This document shows, piece after piece, positions 16,782 to 25,717 of a stretch of DNA of 64,000 bases. A program made the position numbers and the translations under genes. The stretch comes from CAZAEL01 sp964484135 (GTDB taxonomy: Bacteria > Elusimicrobiota > Elusimicrobia > FEN-1173). The stretch is from the NCBI GenBank assembly GCA_964484135.1, contig CAZAEL010000001.1, forward strand, positions 39,638 through 103,637, given 5' to 3'. Within the stretch, counting starts at the first letter, position 1. The number at the start of each line of letters is the position of its first letter. Under the pieces are notes generated by a model that worked only from the letters and a program-made list of their open reading frames with translations, did not search any database and had not been told where the DNA came from.

Positions 16782-17449
16782 CCATCCGTCCCGCAAGGCC
16801 GTTACGGGCCATTTTCTTCGATTTCGACGGGGTGATCCTGGAGTCCGCGGACATCAAGACCCGGGCGTACCGGGACCTCTTCGCCCCGTACCCGCGCTGG
16901 CGCGACCGCCTGGTGGCGTACCACCTGCGGCACGCGGGCGTATCGCGGTACGAAAAGTTCAAGTATTTTTACCGGCGCTTCCTGCGCCGCCCCCTGACTC
17001 CGACGGAACGCCGGCGCTTGGACCGGGCCTATTCCCGCCTGGTGTGGGACCGGGTCCTGGCCTGCCCCTTCGTGCCGGGGGCCCGGCGTTTCCTGGCCCT
17101 GGCCGCTCGGCGATGGCCTCTCTTCATTCTGTCCGGCACCCCACAGAAAGAACTGCGCCGGGTGGTACGCCGACGGACGCTGGCGTCCCGGTTCCGGGGC
17201 GTGTACGGCTCTCCCCGCCTCAAACCGCGGCTCCTCAAAACGCTTCTTAAGCGGCACAAACTCTCCCCGCAAGAGACGTTGTACGTGGGAGACGCCCGTT
17301 CCGATTGGAAGGCGGCGCGGGCCTGCGACGTTCCCTTTGTGGGGCGGGTCCCGGCGGGCCGGGTTTCGCCCTTTCCCCGCAACGTGCCTCGCGTGAGGGA
17401 CCTGTCGGGCCTGGAAAAATTCCTGAGGCGGGGCGGGTTCCTCCCGTGA
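16778..17449 (+). CDS. HAD-superfamily phosphatase, probable CTG start
   Basis: The frame encodes a HAD phosphatase: IFFDFDGVILES is motif I with the nucleophilic and acid-base Asp pair, FILSGTPQKEL gives motif II, and LYVGDARSDWKAA is motif IV; the cap domain lies between about residues 20 and 85. It probably dephosphorylates a sugar phosphate. No ATG, GTG or TTG precedes motif I in frame downstream of the previous gene. CTG 16778 overlaps the preceding TGA (CTGA) and has GGAGGGG directly upstream, so I take it as a non-standard start giving 223 residues. The alternative is reinitiation at another rare codon slightly downstream. Confidence 0.8.
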   Translation: MTIRPARPLRAIFFDFDGVILESADIKTRAYRDLFAPYPRWRDRLVAYHLRHAGVSRYEKFKYFYRRFLRRPLTPTERRRLDRAYSRLVWDRVLACPFVPGARRFLALAARRWPLFILSGTPQKELRRVVRRRTLASRFRGVYGSPRLKPRLLKTLLKRHKLSPQETLYVGDARSDWKAARACDVPFVGRVPAGRVSPFPRNVPRVRDLSGLEKFLRRGGFLP

Positions 17450-19266
17450 GACGGCTCAACCCCTATCGTTGCCGGGAGGCCCCGTTCTATGTGCGGTGGC
17501 TTTTGCGCGAGGGAAAAGGGATCGCGGGACTGAGCCGCGCCGCCGCCTGGTTTTTCAAGCGGTTTCGGCCCGTCCGTTCTTTACCGCCCTATCTGTCCGA
17601 GGGGGAAACGGCCTGGCGGCCGGGCCGGGCCCGGCATCAGCCGCCGGCGGAGGAATGTTTCGGGGAGGTGCGGCGTCTTTCGGCCGAGGGGCGCCGGCCG
17701 TCCGCCGTGGAGATTTCCCTGGCGACGCGCTCTCTGCGCATGACGTCCCCTTTTCGGTGGGACGCGGACGGCGCCGACGCGGAGGACGTCTTGGCCCTGC
17801 ACCGGTTCGGCTGGGTGTTCCCGGCGTTGCGGCAAAATCCCACCCAAGGCTGCGCCCTGTTCTTTTGGGACCGGGTCTTGGAATGGATCGGGGCCGCGCC
17901 CTCCCGTCCGGGGTCCGCGGCCTGGGAGCCCTATTCCATGTCGGAACGGGCCGTGAACTGGTTGCTGCTGGTTTGCCTCCTCAAAAGATCCGGGGCCGGC
18001 GGTCTGCCCGAGGAGCCCCGCGTGCGCCAGAGCCTGGAGCGGCACGGCCAGGAGCTCCTGGCCCGCCTGGAATATTACGGGGAAAAAGACAGGACCAACA
18101 ACCACCTCATCAACAACGGCCGCGCCTTGTACGTGCTGGGCGCGTTTTTCGGCGACGGCCGTTGGCAGGAGGCGGGCCGCCGCATCCTGAAAGAGGAGGC
18201 TTCCCGGAGTTTTACGCCCGGGGGGGTCCTTCGGGAAGGCTCGGTCCACTATCATTTCTTGCTGCTGCGGACCTATTCGGAAATGGAACGGGCGGCCCGG
18301 GCCGCGGGCGACGGGCCTTTCGCGGAATGGACCGGGGCCTTCGCGGCCCGCCTCCGGGAGGCGGCCCGGTTTTTCCTGGGCGGGCCGGACGCGCCCCTGC
18401 CCCTCCTGGGGGACCTGTCGCCGGACGCCCCGCCGGAGTGGCTCCGGAGCGCGGCGGGCGGCGCGCCGGACGGGTGGGCCTGGCTCTGGGGCGACGCGGG
18501 GAAGAAGGAGGATTTTCCGCAGGCGTCCCCCGGATTTCAGGACCGCCGGGCGGACGGCTGGGCCCGGTACGACGCCCCCGCGTACCGCGTGTTCTGGCGG
18601 CTGCCTCCGGAGGGCCGCGCGCCCGGCCATTTCCACGCCCACCACGACGCCGGCGCCTTCGAACTCCACGCGGGCGGGCGGCCCGCGCTGGTGGACGGCG
18701 GACGCTCCACGTACGAGCCCGACCCCTTCGGGCTCTACGGCAAGAGCGCCCGCTCCCACAACAGCTGCCTGGTGGACGGATGCGAGCCCTTCGTGTCCGA
18801 CGGGTTGAACGGCGGCCCCCACCTCCTGCCGGAGTACGGCCGGGGGGGGATGGAGACGGACTGGGAGCCTTCGGCCCAGGGAGGCCTTTTGACCCTGCGG
18901 CACGACGGTTTCTCGCGCCTGCCCGGCGCGGGAGGGTACCGGCGTTCTTTCCGATTGGAGCGGAATCACATTCTCCTGGAGGACCGGTTCGAAGGCCGGG
19001 GCGTCCACCGGGTGGAGACCTTTTTCCACGCGCCGCCGGGGGAGGATGTGAGGCGGGAGGGCGGCGCCTTCGTGGCGGGGCCCGTTCGGTTGATCCCGGA
19101 AGAAACGTCCCTCGGGGGAGAGGTGTTGAAGGGCGGATGGCTGGGGGCCTATCCCGCGGGCTGGCACGCTTCACGGTACGGCCGGCGCGTCCCCAGCCCC
19201 GTCATCCGGTTTTTCCGGCGCGCGGCCTTCCCCCTGGCCAACCGCTTCCGGATCGAGGTCGTTTGA
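17446..19266 (+). CDS. Heparinase II/III-like polysaccharide lyase
   Basis: GTG 17446 overlaps the preceding TGA. The 606-residue protein has the alginate-lyase/heparinase toroid in its N-terminal half (MSERAVNWLLL and TNNHLINNGRALYV, where Asn-His belong to the active site) and the heparinase II/III C-terminal beta-sandwich (GHFHAHHDAGAFELHAGG, LVDGGRSTYEPDP, SHNSCLVDG). Such enzymes cleave uronic-acid polymers by beta-elimination. They occur in glycan biosynthesis loci, perhaps for trimming or quality control. No signal peptide is evident, so the enzyme may act in the cytoplasm or be exported in another way. Confidence 0.85.
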   Translation: MRRLNPYRCREAPFYVRWLLREGKGIAGLSRAAAWFFKRFRPVRSLPPYLSEGETAWRPGRARHQPPAEECFGEVRRLSAEGRRPSAVEISLATRSLRMTSPFRWDADGADAEDVLALHRFGWVFPALRQNPTQGCALFFWDRVLEWIGAAPSRPGSAAWEPYSMSERAVNWLLLVCLLKRSGAGGLPEEPRVRQSLERHGQELLARLEYYGEKDRTNNHLINNGRALYVLGAFFGDGRWQEAGRRILKEEASRSFTPGGVLREGSVHYHFLLLRTYSEMERAARAAGDGPFAEWTGAFAARLREAARFFLGGPDAPLPLLGDLSPDAPPEWLRSAAGGAPDGWAWLWGDAGKKEDFPQASPGFQDRRADGWARYDAPAYRVFWRLPPEGRAPGHFHAHHDAGAFELHAGGRPALVDGGRSTYEPDPFGLYGKSARSHNSCLVDGCEPFVSDGLNGGPHLLPEYGRGGMETDWEPSAQGGLLTLRHDGFSRLPGAGGYRRSFRLERNHILLEDRFEGRGVHRVETFFHAPPGEDVRREGGAFVAGPVRLIPEETSLGGEVLKGGWLGAYPAGWHASRYGRRVPSPVIRFFRRAAFPLANRFRIEVV

Positions 19267-19269
19267 CCC

Positions 19270-21144
19270 ATGTGCGGGATTGCGGGCATTTTCCGTCGAG
19301 ACGAGGGCCGGGTGGAGGACCGGGTGACGGCCATGGCCGGGGCCCTCCGGCACCGGGGCCCGGACGACGAAGGGTTCTACTTTGAGCCCGGCCTGGGCCT
19401 GGGCATGCGGCGCCTGAGCATCATCGACCTGTCCGGCGGCCGCCAGCCGCTCTTCAACGAGGACCGCACCCTGGTCCTGGTCTTCAACGGCGAGGTGTAC
19501 AATTACAGGGAGCTGCGCGCGGACCTGGTGGAGCGCGGGCACCGTTTCGCCACCCGGAGCGACGGGGAGGTCATCCTCCACCTGTACGAACAAAAGGGCC
19601 TGGACGCGCTCCAGGACCTCAACGGCATGTACGCCTTTTGCCTCTGGGACGCCCGGAAAAAGGAGGGCTTCCTGGTGCGGGACCGGCTGGGCGTCAAGCC
19701 CCTGTACCACGCCCTTTCCGAGGACGGCGGGGAGCTGTGCTTCGCCTCCGAGGCCAAGGCCCTGCTCAAGGCCGGCCTGCCCGCGGCGCCGGACGAGACG
19801 GCGCTGCTCCGATACCTGGCGTACATGTACGTGCCCGGGCCCGCCAGCCCGTTCCGCGGCGTGCGGAAACTCCCGCCCGGGACCTTTCTCCGGTTCGGGC
19901 CCGGCGGCGCGGAGGAGCCGCGCTCCTACTGGCGCCTTCCGTCGGCGGCCGAACCCTGGGACGAGAAGCGGCTCCGGTCCTCCTTCTTCGAGCTGTTGGA
20001 GCATTCCGTGGAGCTGCAGTCCCGCAGCGACGTGCCCGTGGGGGTTTTCTTGAGCGGCGGCGTGGACTCCAGCCTGCTCACGGCCTTGTTTTGCAAACGG
20101 AACCGGGGGAAGGTGTCGTCCTTCAACGTGCGGTACGAAGGGGCGGACGTGGACGAAGGGCCGTACGCGGAACAGGCGGCCCGGGCCTTCGGGACGGACC
20201 ACCGGTCTTTGTCCGTGGGGCTGGCCGAGGTGCGGCGGGAGCTGCCGCGCCTGGTCTGGCACATGGACGAGCCCCAGGCGGACCCGGCGCTGGCGGCCGC
20301 GTACGCGGTGTCCGCCCTGGCGGTGAAGGACGTCAAGGTGATTTTGAACGGCACGGGCGGGGACGAGCTCTTCGGCGGGTACGAGCGGTACAACGAAAAC
20401 CCCTGGCCCCTGCGGCTGTGGCACGCCCTGCCCGCGGCCGCGCAGGAACCGCTGGCCCGGGGCCTGGAAGCCTGGGGGCCGGCCGACTTGGCGGAGAAGG
20501 TCCGGTTCAATCGGACGGCGGACCAAACCTATTTGTGGCGGCTCCTGCAAATGAAACCGTACCATTGGCGCGGATTCGGGATGGAAGGGGATTATGATCC
20601 TCTCGCCGATCCGCTGACCCAAGACCTCTTCGGCGCGGCCCCCCCGGACGCGCCCAACCGATACATGCACGTGGACGCCCGCTTCTATCTGGTGGACGAT
20701 CTGCTCCTGCTCTTGGACAAGGCCACCATGGCGGCCTCCATGGAGGGCCGCGTGCCTTTGTTGGATCACCGTTTGGTGGAGTGGTCCTTTCACATGCCCG
20801 GCTCTTGGAAGGTGCGGGGCGGGCGGGGCAAGGCCCTGGTCAAAGACTGGCTCCAGGGCCTTTTGCCGCGGGACATTTTGGAACGTCCCAAAATGGGGTT
20901 CGGCGCGCCGGTCCGACGGTGGATGGCGCAGGGGCTTTTCCATGACGCCTGCCGCCTGATCTCCGGACGGGCCGAGTCCCGGTCCCGGTTTTTCTGGGGC
21001 CTGCGGGGAAGGGCGCTGGAGGAACGGATGGCCGCGATGAATTTTCAGCAGAACTACGCCCTGCTGGTCCTGGAAATCTGGTTCCGCCTGTTCCAGGACG
21101 GCCAGACGCCGGAGGAGATCAGCCGGTCGTTGCAAAGGCCATGA
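19270..21144 (+). CDS. asnB: Asparagine synthase (glutamine-hydrolysing) family amidotransferase
   Basis: The 624-residue protein starts MCGIAGIF, placing the catalytic Cys at position 2 after Met removal, and contains the class II glutaminase features RLSIIDLSGG and FNGEVYN. The synthetase half has VFLSGGVDSSLLTAL, the ATP-pyrophosphate loop. Length is normal for AsnB. In capsule and O-antigen loci such enzymes can amidate uronic acids on the glycan rather than make asparagine, and the neighbours here favour that reading, but the sequence alone does not separate the two. It starts four bases after the lyase stop. Confidence 0.9.
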   Translation: MCGIAGIFRRDEGRVEDRVTAMAGALRHRGPDDEGFYFEPGLGLGMRRLSIIDLSGGRQPLFNEDRTLVLVFNGEVYNYRELRADLVERGHRFATRSDGEVILHLYEQKGLDALQDLNGMYAFCLWDARKKEGFLVRDRLGVKPLYHALSEDGGELCFASEAKALLKAGLPAAPDETALLRYLAYMYVPGPASPFRGVRKLPPGTFLRFGPGGAEEPRSYWRLPSAAEPWDEKRLRSSFFELLEHSVELQSRSDVPVGVFLSGGVDSSLLTALFCKRNRGKVSSFNVRYEGADVDEGPYAEQAARAFGTDHRSLSVGLAEVRRELPRLVWHMDEPQADPALAAAYAVSALAVKDVKVILNGTGGDELFGGYERYNENPWPLRLWHALPAAAQEPLARGLEAWGPADLAEKVRFNRTADQTYLWRLLQMKPYHWRGFGMEGDYDPLADPLTQDLFGAAPPDAPNRYMHVDARFYLVDDLLLLLDKATMAASMEGRVPLLDHRLVEWSFHMPGSWKVRGGRGKALVKDWLQGLLPRDILERPKMGFGAPVRRWMAQGLFHDACRLISGRAESRSRFFWGLRGRALEERMAAMNFQQNYALLVLEIWFRLFQDGQTPEEISRSLQRP

Positions 21145-22370
21145 AACGGGTCCTGTTCCTCACCTATTATTTTCCGCCCGCGTCCGGGGCCGGGTCCCAG
21201 CGGGCGCGGAAGCTGGTCAAGTACCTGCCGCGGGCCGGGTGGACGCCCGTCGTGGCGGCGGGCCATGATCCCTTCCTGCCGGAGGACCAGAGCCTGCTGG
21301 AAGACGTGAAGGACGCGGAGGTCATGCGCGTGCGGCCGGGCCTTTTGCCGCGGGCCCTGCTGGGGTCCCGCGTCCCGCGCCTGGCCCTGAACCGCCTGCT
21401 GGTCCCGGACGTCCAGGCCGCCTGGCTCGCGTCCCTGCGCCGGGCCACGGACGCGCTCCTGTCTTCCTCCCGGATCGATCTGGTGTTCACCTCCTGCGGC
21501 CCCTTCAGCCTGAACGCGGAGGGCGCGCGGCTCAAGCGACGCCGCCGCGTGCCCTGGGTCACGGATTTCCGGGACGCCTGGACCCTGGGCGCGGCCTTCC
21601 GCCCCCTGACGCCGCTCCACGGCTGGCTGGAACGACGCATGGAAGCCCGGGCCTGCGATGAGTGCGACCACTTCATCGCCAACACCCCGGCCTTTTTGGC
21701 GGAGCAGAAAAAAAAGTTTCCTGTGATTGCGTCCAAAAGTTCCTGCCTGCCCAACGGGTACGACCCGGCGGACTTTCCCGACGAGGCGCCGTCCGGCCTC
21801 CCGCCGGGAGACCGGCCCTGGAAATTGACGTACGCCGGCTCCTGGTACAGGCGTCTTTATCCCGACGACCTTTTTCGCGTCCTGGCGGATTTCCGGCAAG
21901 AGCGCGGCGCGCCTTTGGAGGTCCATTACGCGGGGCCCCATTCCCGGCCCTTCGGGGAACGGGTCCGGGCCCTGGGCCTCGGGGACTGTCTGAAGGACCA
22001 CGGGTCCCTGGGATACAGGGAATCCCTGCGCCTGATACAGGAATCGGATTTGCTCCTCCTGACCCTGCCGCGGGACGGGCGGGCCGGGTACTGGGTGCCG
22101 GCCAAACTCTACGAATACCTGGCCTCGGGCAAGCCGGTGCTGGCCCTGTGCCCGCCGGGGGACGTGCCTTCCCTGGTACAGGGGCAGGGCCGAGTGGTGA
22201 CGGCTTCGGGCGCGGAGGCGCTGTCCCGGGGGCGGCAGGCCCTGTCGGAATTGTGGGACGCCTGGCGCGGCGGCCGGACGGTGGAGCGGTCCCCGGCGCT
22301 GGCCGGTCATGAGTACCCGGCCCTGGCCGCCCGCCTCGCCGGGATCTTCGACCGGGTGGTTCGAGGATGA
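21141..22370 (+). CDS. Family 4 glycosyltransferase
   Basis: The ATG at 21141 overlaps the asparagine-synthase stop. The 409-residue protein begins VLFLTYYFPPASGAGSQRARKL, the N-terminal loop of GT4 enzymes, and has SSCLPNGYDPADF marking the inter-domain region, then a C-terminal donor domain with TLPRDGRAGYWVPAKLYEYLASGKPVLAL. GT-B fold, retaining mechanism expected, cytoplasmic face of the membrane. The donor is not predictable. The stop overlaps the start of another glycosyltransferase, so the two were probably translated together and may add successive residues. Confidence 0.88.
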   Translation: MKRVLFLTYYFPPASGAGSQRARKLVKYLPRAGWTPVVAAGHDPFLPEDQSLLEDVKDAEVMRVRPGLLPRALLGSRVPRLALNRLLVPDVQAAWLASLRRATDALLSSSRIDLVFTSCGPFSLNAEGARLKRRRRVPWVTDFRDAWTLGAAFRPLTPLHGWLERRMEARACDECDHFIANTPAFLAEQKKKFPVIASKSSCLPNGYDPADFPDEAPSGLPPGDRPWKLTYAGSWYRRLYPDDLFRVLADFRQERGAPLEVHYAGPHSRPFGERVRALGLGDCLKDHGSLGYRESLRLIQESDLLLLTLPRDGRAGYWVPAKLYEYLASGKPVLALCPPGDVPSLVQGQGRVVTASGAEALSRGRQALSELWDAWRGGRTVERSPALAGHEYPALAARLAGIFDRVVRG

Positions 22371-23509
22371 GCGCCCCTCTCCGCGTCACGCACGTGATCA
22401 CGGGCCTGGACGTGGGCGGCGCGGAAATGATGCTGTACAAGCTCCTGTCCCGTTTGGACCGGGGCCGCTTCGCCTGCGACGTCCTGTCCCTCAAAGGTGG
22501 GGGCGCGCTTCAAAAAAGAATAGAATCTCTGGGCGTTCCGGTCCGGTCCCTGGACATGCGGCGCTCGCCGGGGGACGCGCTCCGCTGGCTCCGGCTGTGG
22601 GGCCGGCTTTTCCTGGCGCGGCCCCGGCTGGTCCAAACCTGGATGTACCACGGGGATTTTTTCGGCGGGCTGGCGGCCCGCCTGGGCGGGGCGCCCGTGG
22701 TGTGGGGCCTGCACCAGAGCAACCTGGACCCGGCCCTGAACCGGCGCAGCACCCTCTGGATCGCCAGGGCCTGCGCCCGTTTGTCATCGGCGGTGCCCGC
22801 GCGTATCGTGTGTTGTTCGGAAGCCACCCGCAAGGTCCACGCGGCCTGGGGATACGACGAATCCCGCATGGAGGTCATCCCCATGGGGTTCGACCTGGAC
22901 GCGTTCAAACCCGACCCGGCGGCCCGGGCCGAGGTGCGCGCGGCGCTGGGCCTGTCGGACCGGGATTTCGTCATCGGCCTGGCGGCCCGGTTCGATCCCC
23001 AAAAGGACCACGGCACCTTTTTCCGGGCCGCGGCGCGCCTGCACCGCCGCTGGTCCACAACGCATTTTTTGCTTTGCGGACAGGGCGTGACCGCGGACAA
23101 CCCCGCCCTGGCCCGCATGGCGGAGGAGGCCGGCCTGGGCCCCCACGTCCATCTCCTCGGCCCGCGCGAGGACATGCCCCGGGTGCTGGCGTCCCTGGAT
23201 TTTTTGGCCTCCTCTTCCCGCGGGGAGGGGTTCCCCAACGCCGTCGGGGAGGCCATGGCCTGCGCCGTGCCCTGCGTGGTCACGGACGTCGGAGATTCCG
23301 CCGCCCTGGTGGGCGACACCGGCCTGGTGGTCCCGCCCGGGGATCCCCTGGCCCTGGCCGCGGCCTGGGAGAAGATTCTGTCCCTGGGGGAGGAGGCGCG
23401 GCGGAAGCTGGGCGAGGCGGCCCGCCGCCGCGTGGCGGAGCGGTACGGTCTCGACCAGGTGGCGGAGCGGTACGCGGCGCTCTATGAGCGCGCGGCCGCG
23501 CGACGATGA
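22367..23509 (+). CDS. Family 4 glycosyltransferase
   Basis: The 380-residue product has VTHVITGLDVGGAEMMLYKLLSRL at the N-terminus, VIPMGFDLDAF between domains, and a C-terminal GT4 block: AARFDPQKDHGTF, PRVLASLDFLASSSRGEGFPNAVGEAMA with the EGFPN and catalytic-site Glu, and VVPPGDPLALA. It is a canonical GT-B retaining glycosyltransferase. It overlaps the previous gene by four bases, and the next gene begins just after its stop. This is the last enzyme of the first glycan block before the cell-wall genes. Confidence 0.9.
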   Translation: MSAPLRVTHVITGLDVGGAEMMLYKLLSRLDRGRFACDVLSLKGGGALQKRIESLGVPVRSLDMRRSPGDALRWLRLWGRLFLARPRLVQTWMYHGDFFGGLAARLGGAPVVWGLHQSNLDPALNRRSTLWIARACARLSSAVPARIVCCSEATRKVHAAWGYDESRMEVIPMGFDLDAFKPDPAARAEVRAALGLSDRDFVIGLAARFDPQKDHGTFFRAAARLHRRWSTTHFLLCGQGVTADNPALARMAEEAGLGPHVHLLGPREDMPRVLASLDFLASSSRGEGFPNAVGEAMACAVPCVVTDVGDSAALVGDTGLVVPPGDPLALAAAWEKILSLGEEARRKLGEAARRRVAERYGLDQVAERYAALYERAAARR

Positions 23510-23528
23510 AAGGGATTTCCTGAAAAAC

Positions 23529-24635
23529 ATGTCCACCCTCATCCCGGTTTCCGATCCCGAGGCCTGGGACGCCTTTGTGGCGTCCTCGGAAAAGCCCCAC
23601 ATCATGCAGTCCTGGGGCTGGGGGGAGCTCAAGTCCCGCACGGGCTGGCGGCCCCACCGCCTGGCCCTGGAACGGGAGGGAAAGTGGCGCGCCGGCGTTT
23701 CCGTCCTGGAGCGGGCCTTCCCCCGGACCGGACGGTGTTTTTTTTACGCGGCTCGGGGGCCGGTACCGGGTTCGGGCTGGACGCCCGCGGACCTGGCGGC
23801 GCTGTGGCAAGGCGTGGAGAACCTGGCCTCCCGGCGAAAGGCCGTGTTCCTGAAGGTGGACCCGGACGTGCCCGCGGACGCGGATTGGATCACCCCGCCT
23901 TTGCGGGAGGCGGGGTTTGGCCCGGCGCCGGCGTCCGGCGGCTTCGCCGGGGTCCAGCCCCGGTGCGTGTTCCGGCTGGACATCGCGCTGCCGGAGGAGG
24001 CCCTGCTCAAGGGCATGGAGCAGAAGACCCGGTACAACATCCGGCTGGCGGAAAAACGCGGCGTGCGCGTGCGGACGGCCGCGGGACGGAAAGACCTGGA
24101 AACGTTTCACCGTATCCTGACGGAAACGGGGCAACGGGACGGTTTCCTGGTGCGGCCCCTGCGTTATTTCCTGGACATCGAGGAGCTTCTGTCGGGCCGG
24201 GGCCAGGCCCAGTATTTTTTGGCGGAGGTGGAGGGCAAGGCCCTGGCCGGGGCCCTGGCCCTGAAGCTGGGGCCCGTGGCCTGGTACGCGTACGGCGCCT
24301 CCTCCGGCGCGGACCGCCAGTACATGCCGAACCACCTGGTGCAATGGACCCTGATCCGCTGGGCCAAGTCCCACGGATGCCGGCTCTACGATTTCCGGGC
24401 CGTGCCCTGCGACCCGTCGCCGGACAACCCGTTGCAGGGCCTGTACCGGTTCAAGAAGGGCTTCAACGGACGGTTCACCNNNNNNNNNNTCACCCGTTTC
24501 GTGGGAGAGTTCGACCGCGTGTACTCCCCTTGGTTTTATCGCGCCTGGGTTTATGGCTGGCCCCTGTTCAAAAAAATCCGTAAATTGGTTAAAAGCCGGC
24601 TGGGCCGCGCGCCGGCCGTGGAAGGGATGGAATGA
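23529..24635 (+). CDS. FemAB/FemX-like peptidyl-aminoacyltransferase (contains assembly gap)
   Basis: The product resembles FemX/FemAB proteins, which add amino acids from aminoacyl-tRNA to a lipid II stem peptide: it has two GNAT-like halves, IMQSWGWGELKSRTGW at the N-terminus, KTRYNIRLAEKRGV in the middle, and AWYAYGASSGADRQYMPNHL then YDFRAVP near the end. Related proteins also occur in exopolysaccharide loci with other acceptors. ATG 23529 is preferred; an in-frame ATG 23484 would add 15 residues but overlaps the previous gene by 26 bases. Ten Ns at 24480-24489 interrupt the C-terminus, though the frame is maintained. The stop overlaps the alanine racemase start, supporting a cell-wall role. 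Confidence 0.82.
   Translation: MSTLIPVSDPEAWDAFVASSEKPHIMQSWGWGELKSRTGWRPHRLALEREGKWRAGVSVLERAFPRTGRCFFYAARGPVPGSGWTPADLAALWQGVENLASRRKAVFLKVDPDVPADADWITPPLREAGFGPAPASGGFAGVQPRCVFRLDIALPEEALLKGMEQKTRYNIRLAEKRGVRVRTAAGRKDLETFHRILTETGQRDGFLVRPLRYFLDIEELLSGRGQAQYFLAEVEGKALAGALALKLGPVAWYAYGASSGADRQYMPNHLVQWTLIRWAKSHGCRLYDFRAVPCDPSPDNPLQGLYRFKKGFNGRFTXXXXTRFVGEFDRVYSPWFYRAWVYGWPLFKKIRKLVKSRLGRAPAVEGME
24480..24489. other. Assembly gap of ten Ns
   Basis: Ten undetermined bases lie inside the FemAB-like gene. The left flank ends in TCACC and the right flank begins with TCACC, so two contigs probably overlap by five bases here rather than missing sequence. Merging them would remove 15 bases and keep the frame. 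Confidence 0.95.
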
Positions 24636-25714
24636 TGGCATCACGATCCGCTGATGTGAAGCCCCTGCGCTGGGTGGAGGTGGATTTGTCGGCCGTGGCC
24701 CACAACGTGAGGACGGTCCGCGGCCTGTTGGAGCCTTCCGTCAGATTTACGGCCGTGGTCAAGGCGGACGCGTACGGCCACGGCGTTGTGCCTGTGTCAA
24801 GGACCGCCTTAAAGAGCGGGGCCGATGCTTTGGCCGTGACCTATCTGGAGGAGGCGCTGGAAATCCGGCGCGCGGGCCTCAAGGCGCCCTTGCTCGTCAT
24901 GGGCCCGGTTTTGCCGGAGCAGGCGCCGTTGGCCGCCAAACACGGCCTGGCCGTGATGGCGGACAACGGGCCCTTGCTCAAGGCCCTGCACCGGGCCGGG
25001 TCCCGGGGCCGGCCCATCCCCGTGCACGTCAAGGTGGACCTGGGCCTGTCCCGCTGGGGCCTGGCTTTGGAACAGGTCCCCGCTTTCCTCAAGAGCGTGT
25101 CGGCCTCTTCCGGCGTGCGCTTGACGGGTGTTTTTTGCCATCCGGGATACATGATCGAAAAAAACGGCCCACGCGTGGAGGAGGCGTTGCAACAATTCCT
25201 CTCGGTCGCGCGCGGGGCCCTGCCCGGCGGGCCGCCGGTGGAATTGCACGCGGCGGACAGCGCCGTGCTCCTGGATTTCCCTCTGTACCGGCTTTCCCGT
25301 GTGCGCGTGGGGAACCTCATCTACGGAATCAACCCCACCAAGAAACCCCTGCCCCTCAAGAACCCCTGGCGAGCCCTTTCCCGGCTGGTGCACGTGCAAA
25401 AATTGTCCGTGGGCCAGACCGTGGGGTACGGCGGGGAGTTCACGGCCACCACTTCCATGACCGTGGCCACGGTGCCGGCGGGGTACGCCCATGGGTTGAC
25501 GCTGGAACCCGCCAGCCGTTGGATCCAAGTCAGCGCCGGCCAGGGCTATTGGGGGATGATCGGAGATGTGCGCTGTCCTTTCGTGGGGCGGGTGGGCATG
25601 AGTCACTGTCTTCTGGACGTCAGCGCCGTGGGCAATCCTCAACCCGGGGACATCGTCCAGCTCCCCCTGCGCCGGACCGTGTCCTCCAATTGGACGAAAA
25701 TCTATAGATCGTGA
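24632..25714 (+). CDS. alr: Alanine racemase family protein, divergent C-terminus
   Basis: The 360-residue protein has FTAVVKADAYGHG with the PLP lysine, KVDLGLSRWGL with the phosphate-side Arg, GVFCHPGYM, and TVGYGGEF with the second catalytic base Tyr. It would supply D-alanine for peptidoglycan and depends on PLP. The segment usually reading GRVSMDQ is GRVGMSHC, so the entryway Asp is replaced, and the C-terminus is short. It may therefore be a racemase for another amino acid. Two adjacent ATG codons (24632 and 24635) are possible starts; the first overlaps the FemAB-like stop, which links the two genes. Confidence 0.87.
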   Translation: MMASRSADVKPLRWVEVDLSAVAHNVRTVRGLLEPSVRFTAVVKADAYGHGVVPVSRTALKSGADALAVTYLEEALEIRRAGLKAPLLVMGPVLPEQAPLAAKHGLAVMADNGPLLKALHRAGSRGRPIPVHVKVDLGLSRWGLALEQVPAFLKSVSASSGVRLTGVFCHPGYMIEKNGPRVEEALQQFLSVARGALPGGPPVELHAADSAVLLDFPLYRLSRVRVGNLIYGINPTKKPLPLKNPWRALSRLVHVQKLSVGQTVGYGGEFTATTSMTVATVPAGYAHGLTLEPASRWIQVSAGQGYWGMIGDVRCPFVGRVGMSHCLLDVSAVGNPQPGDIVQLPLRRTVSSNWTKIYRS

Positions 25715-25717
25715 AAC

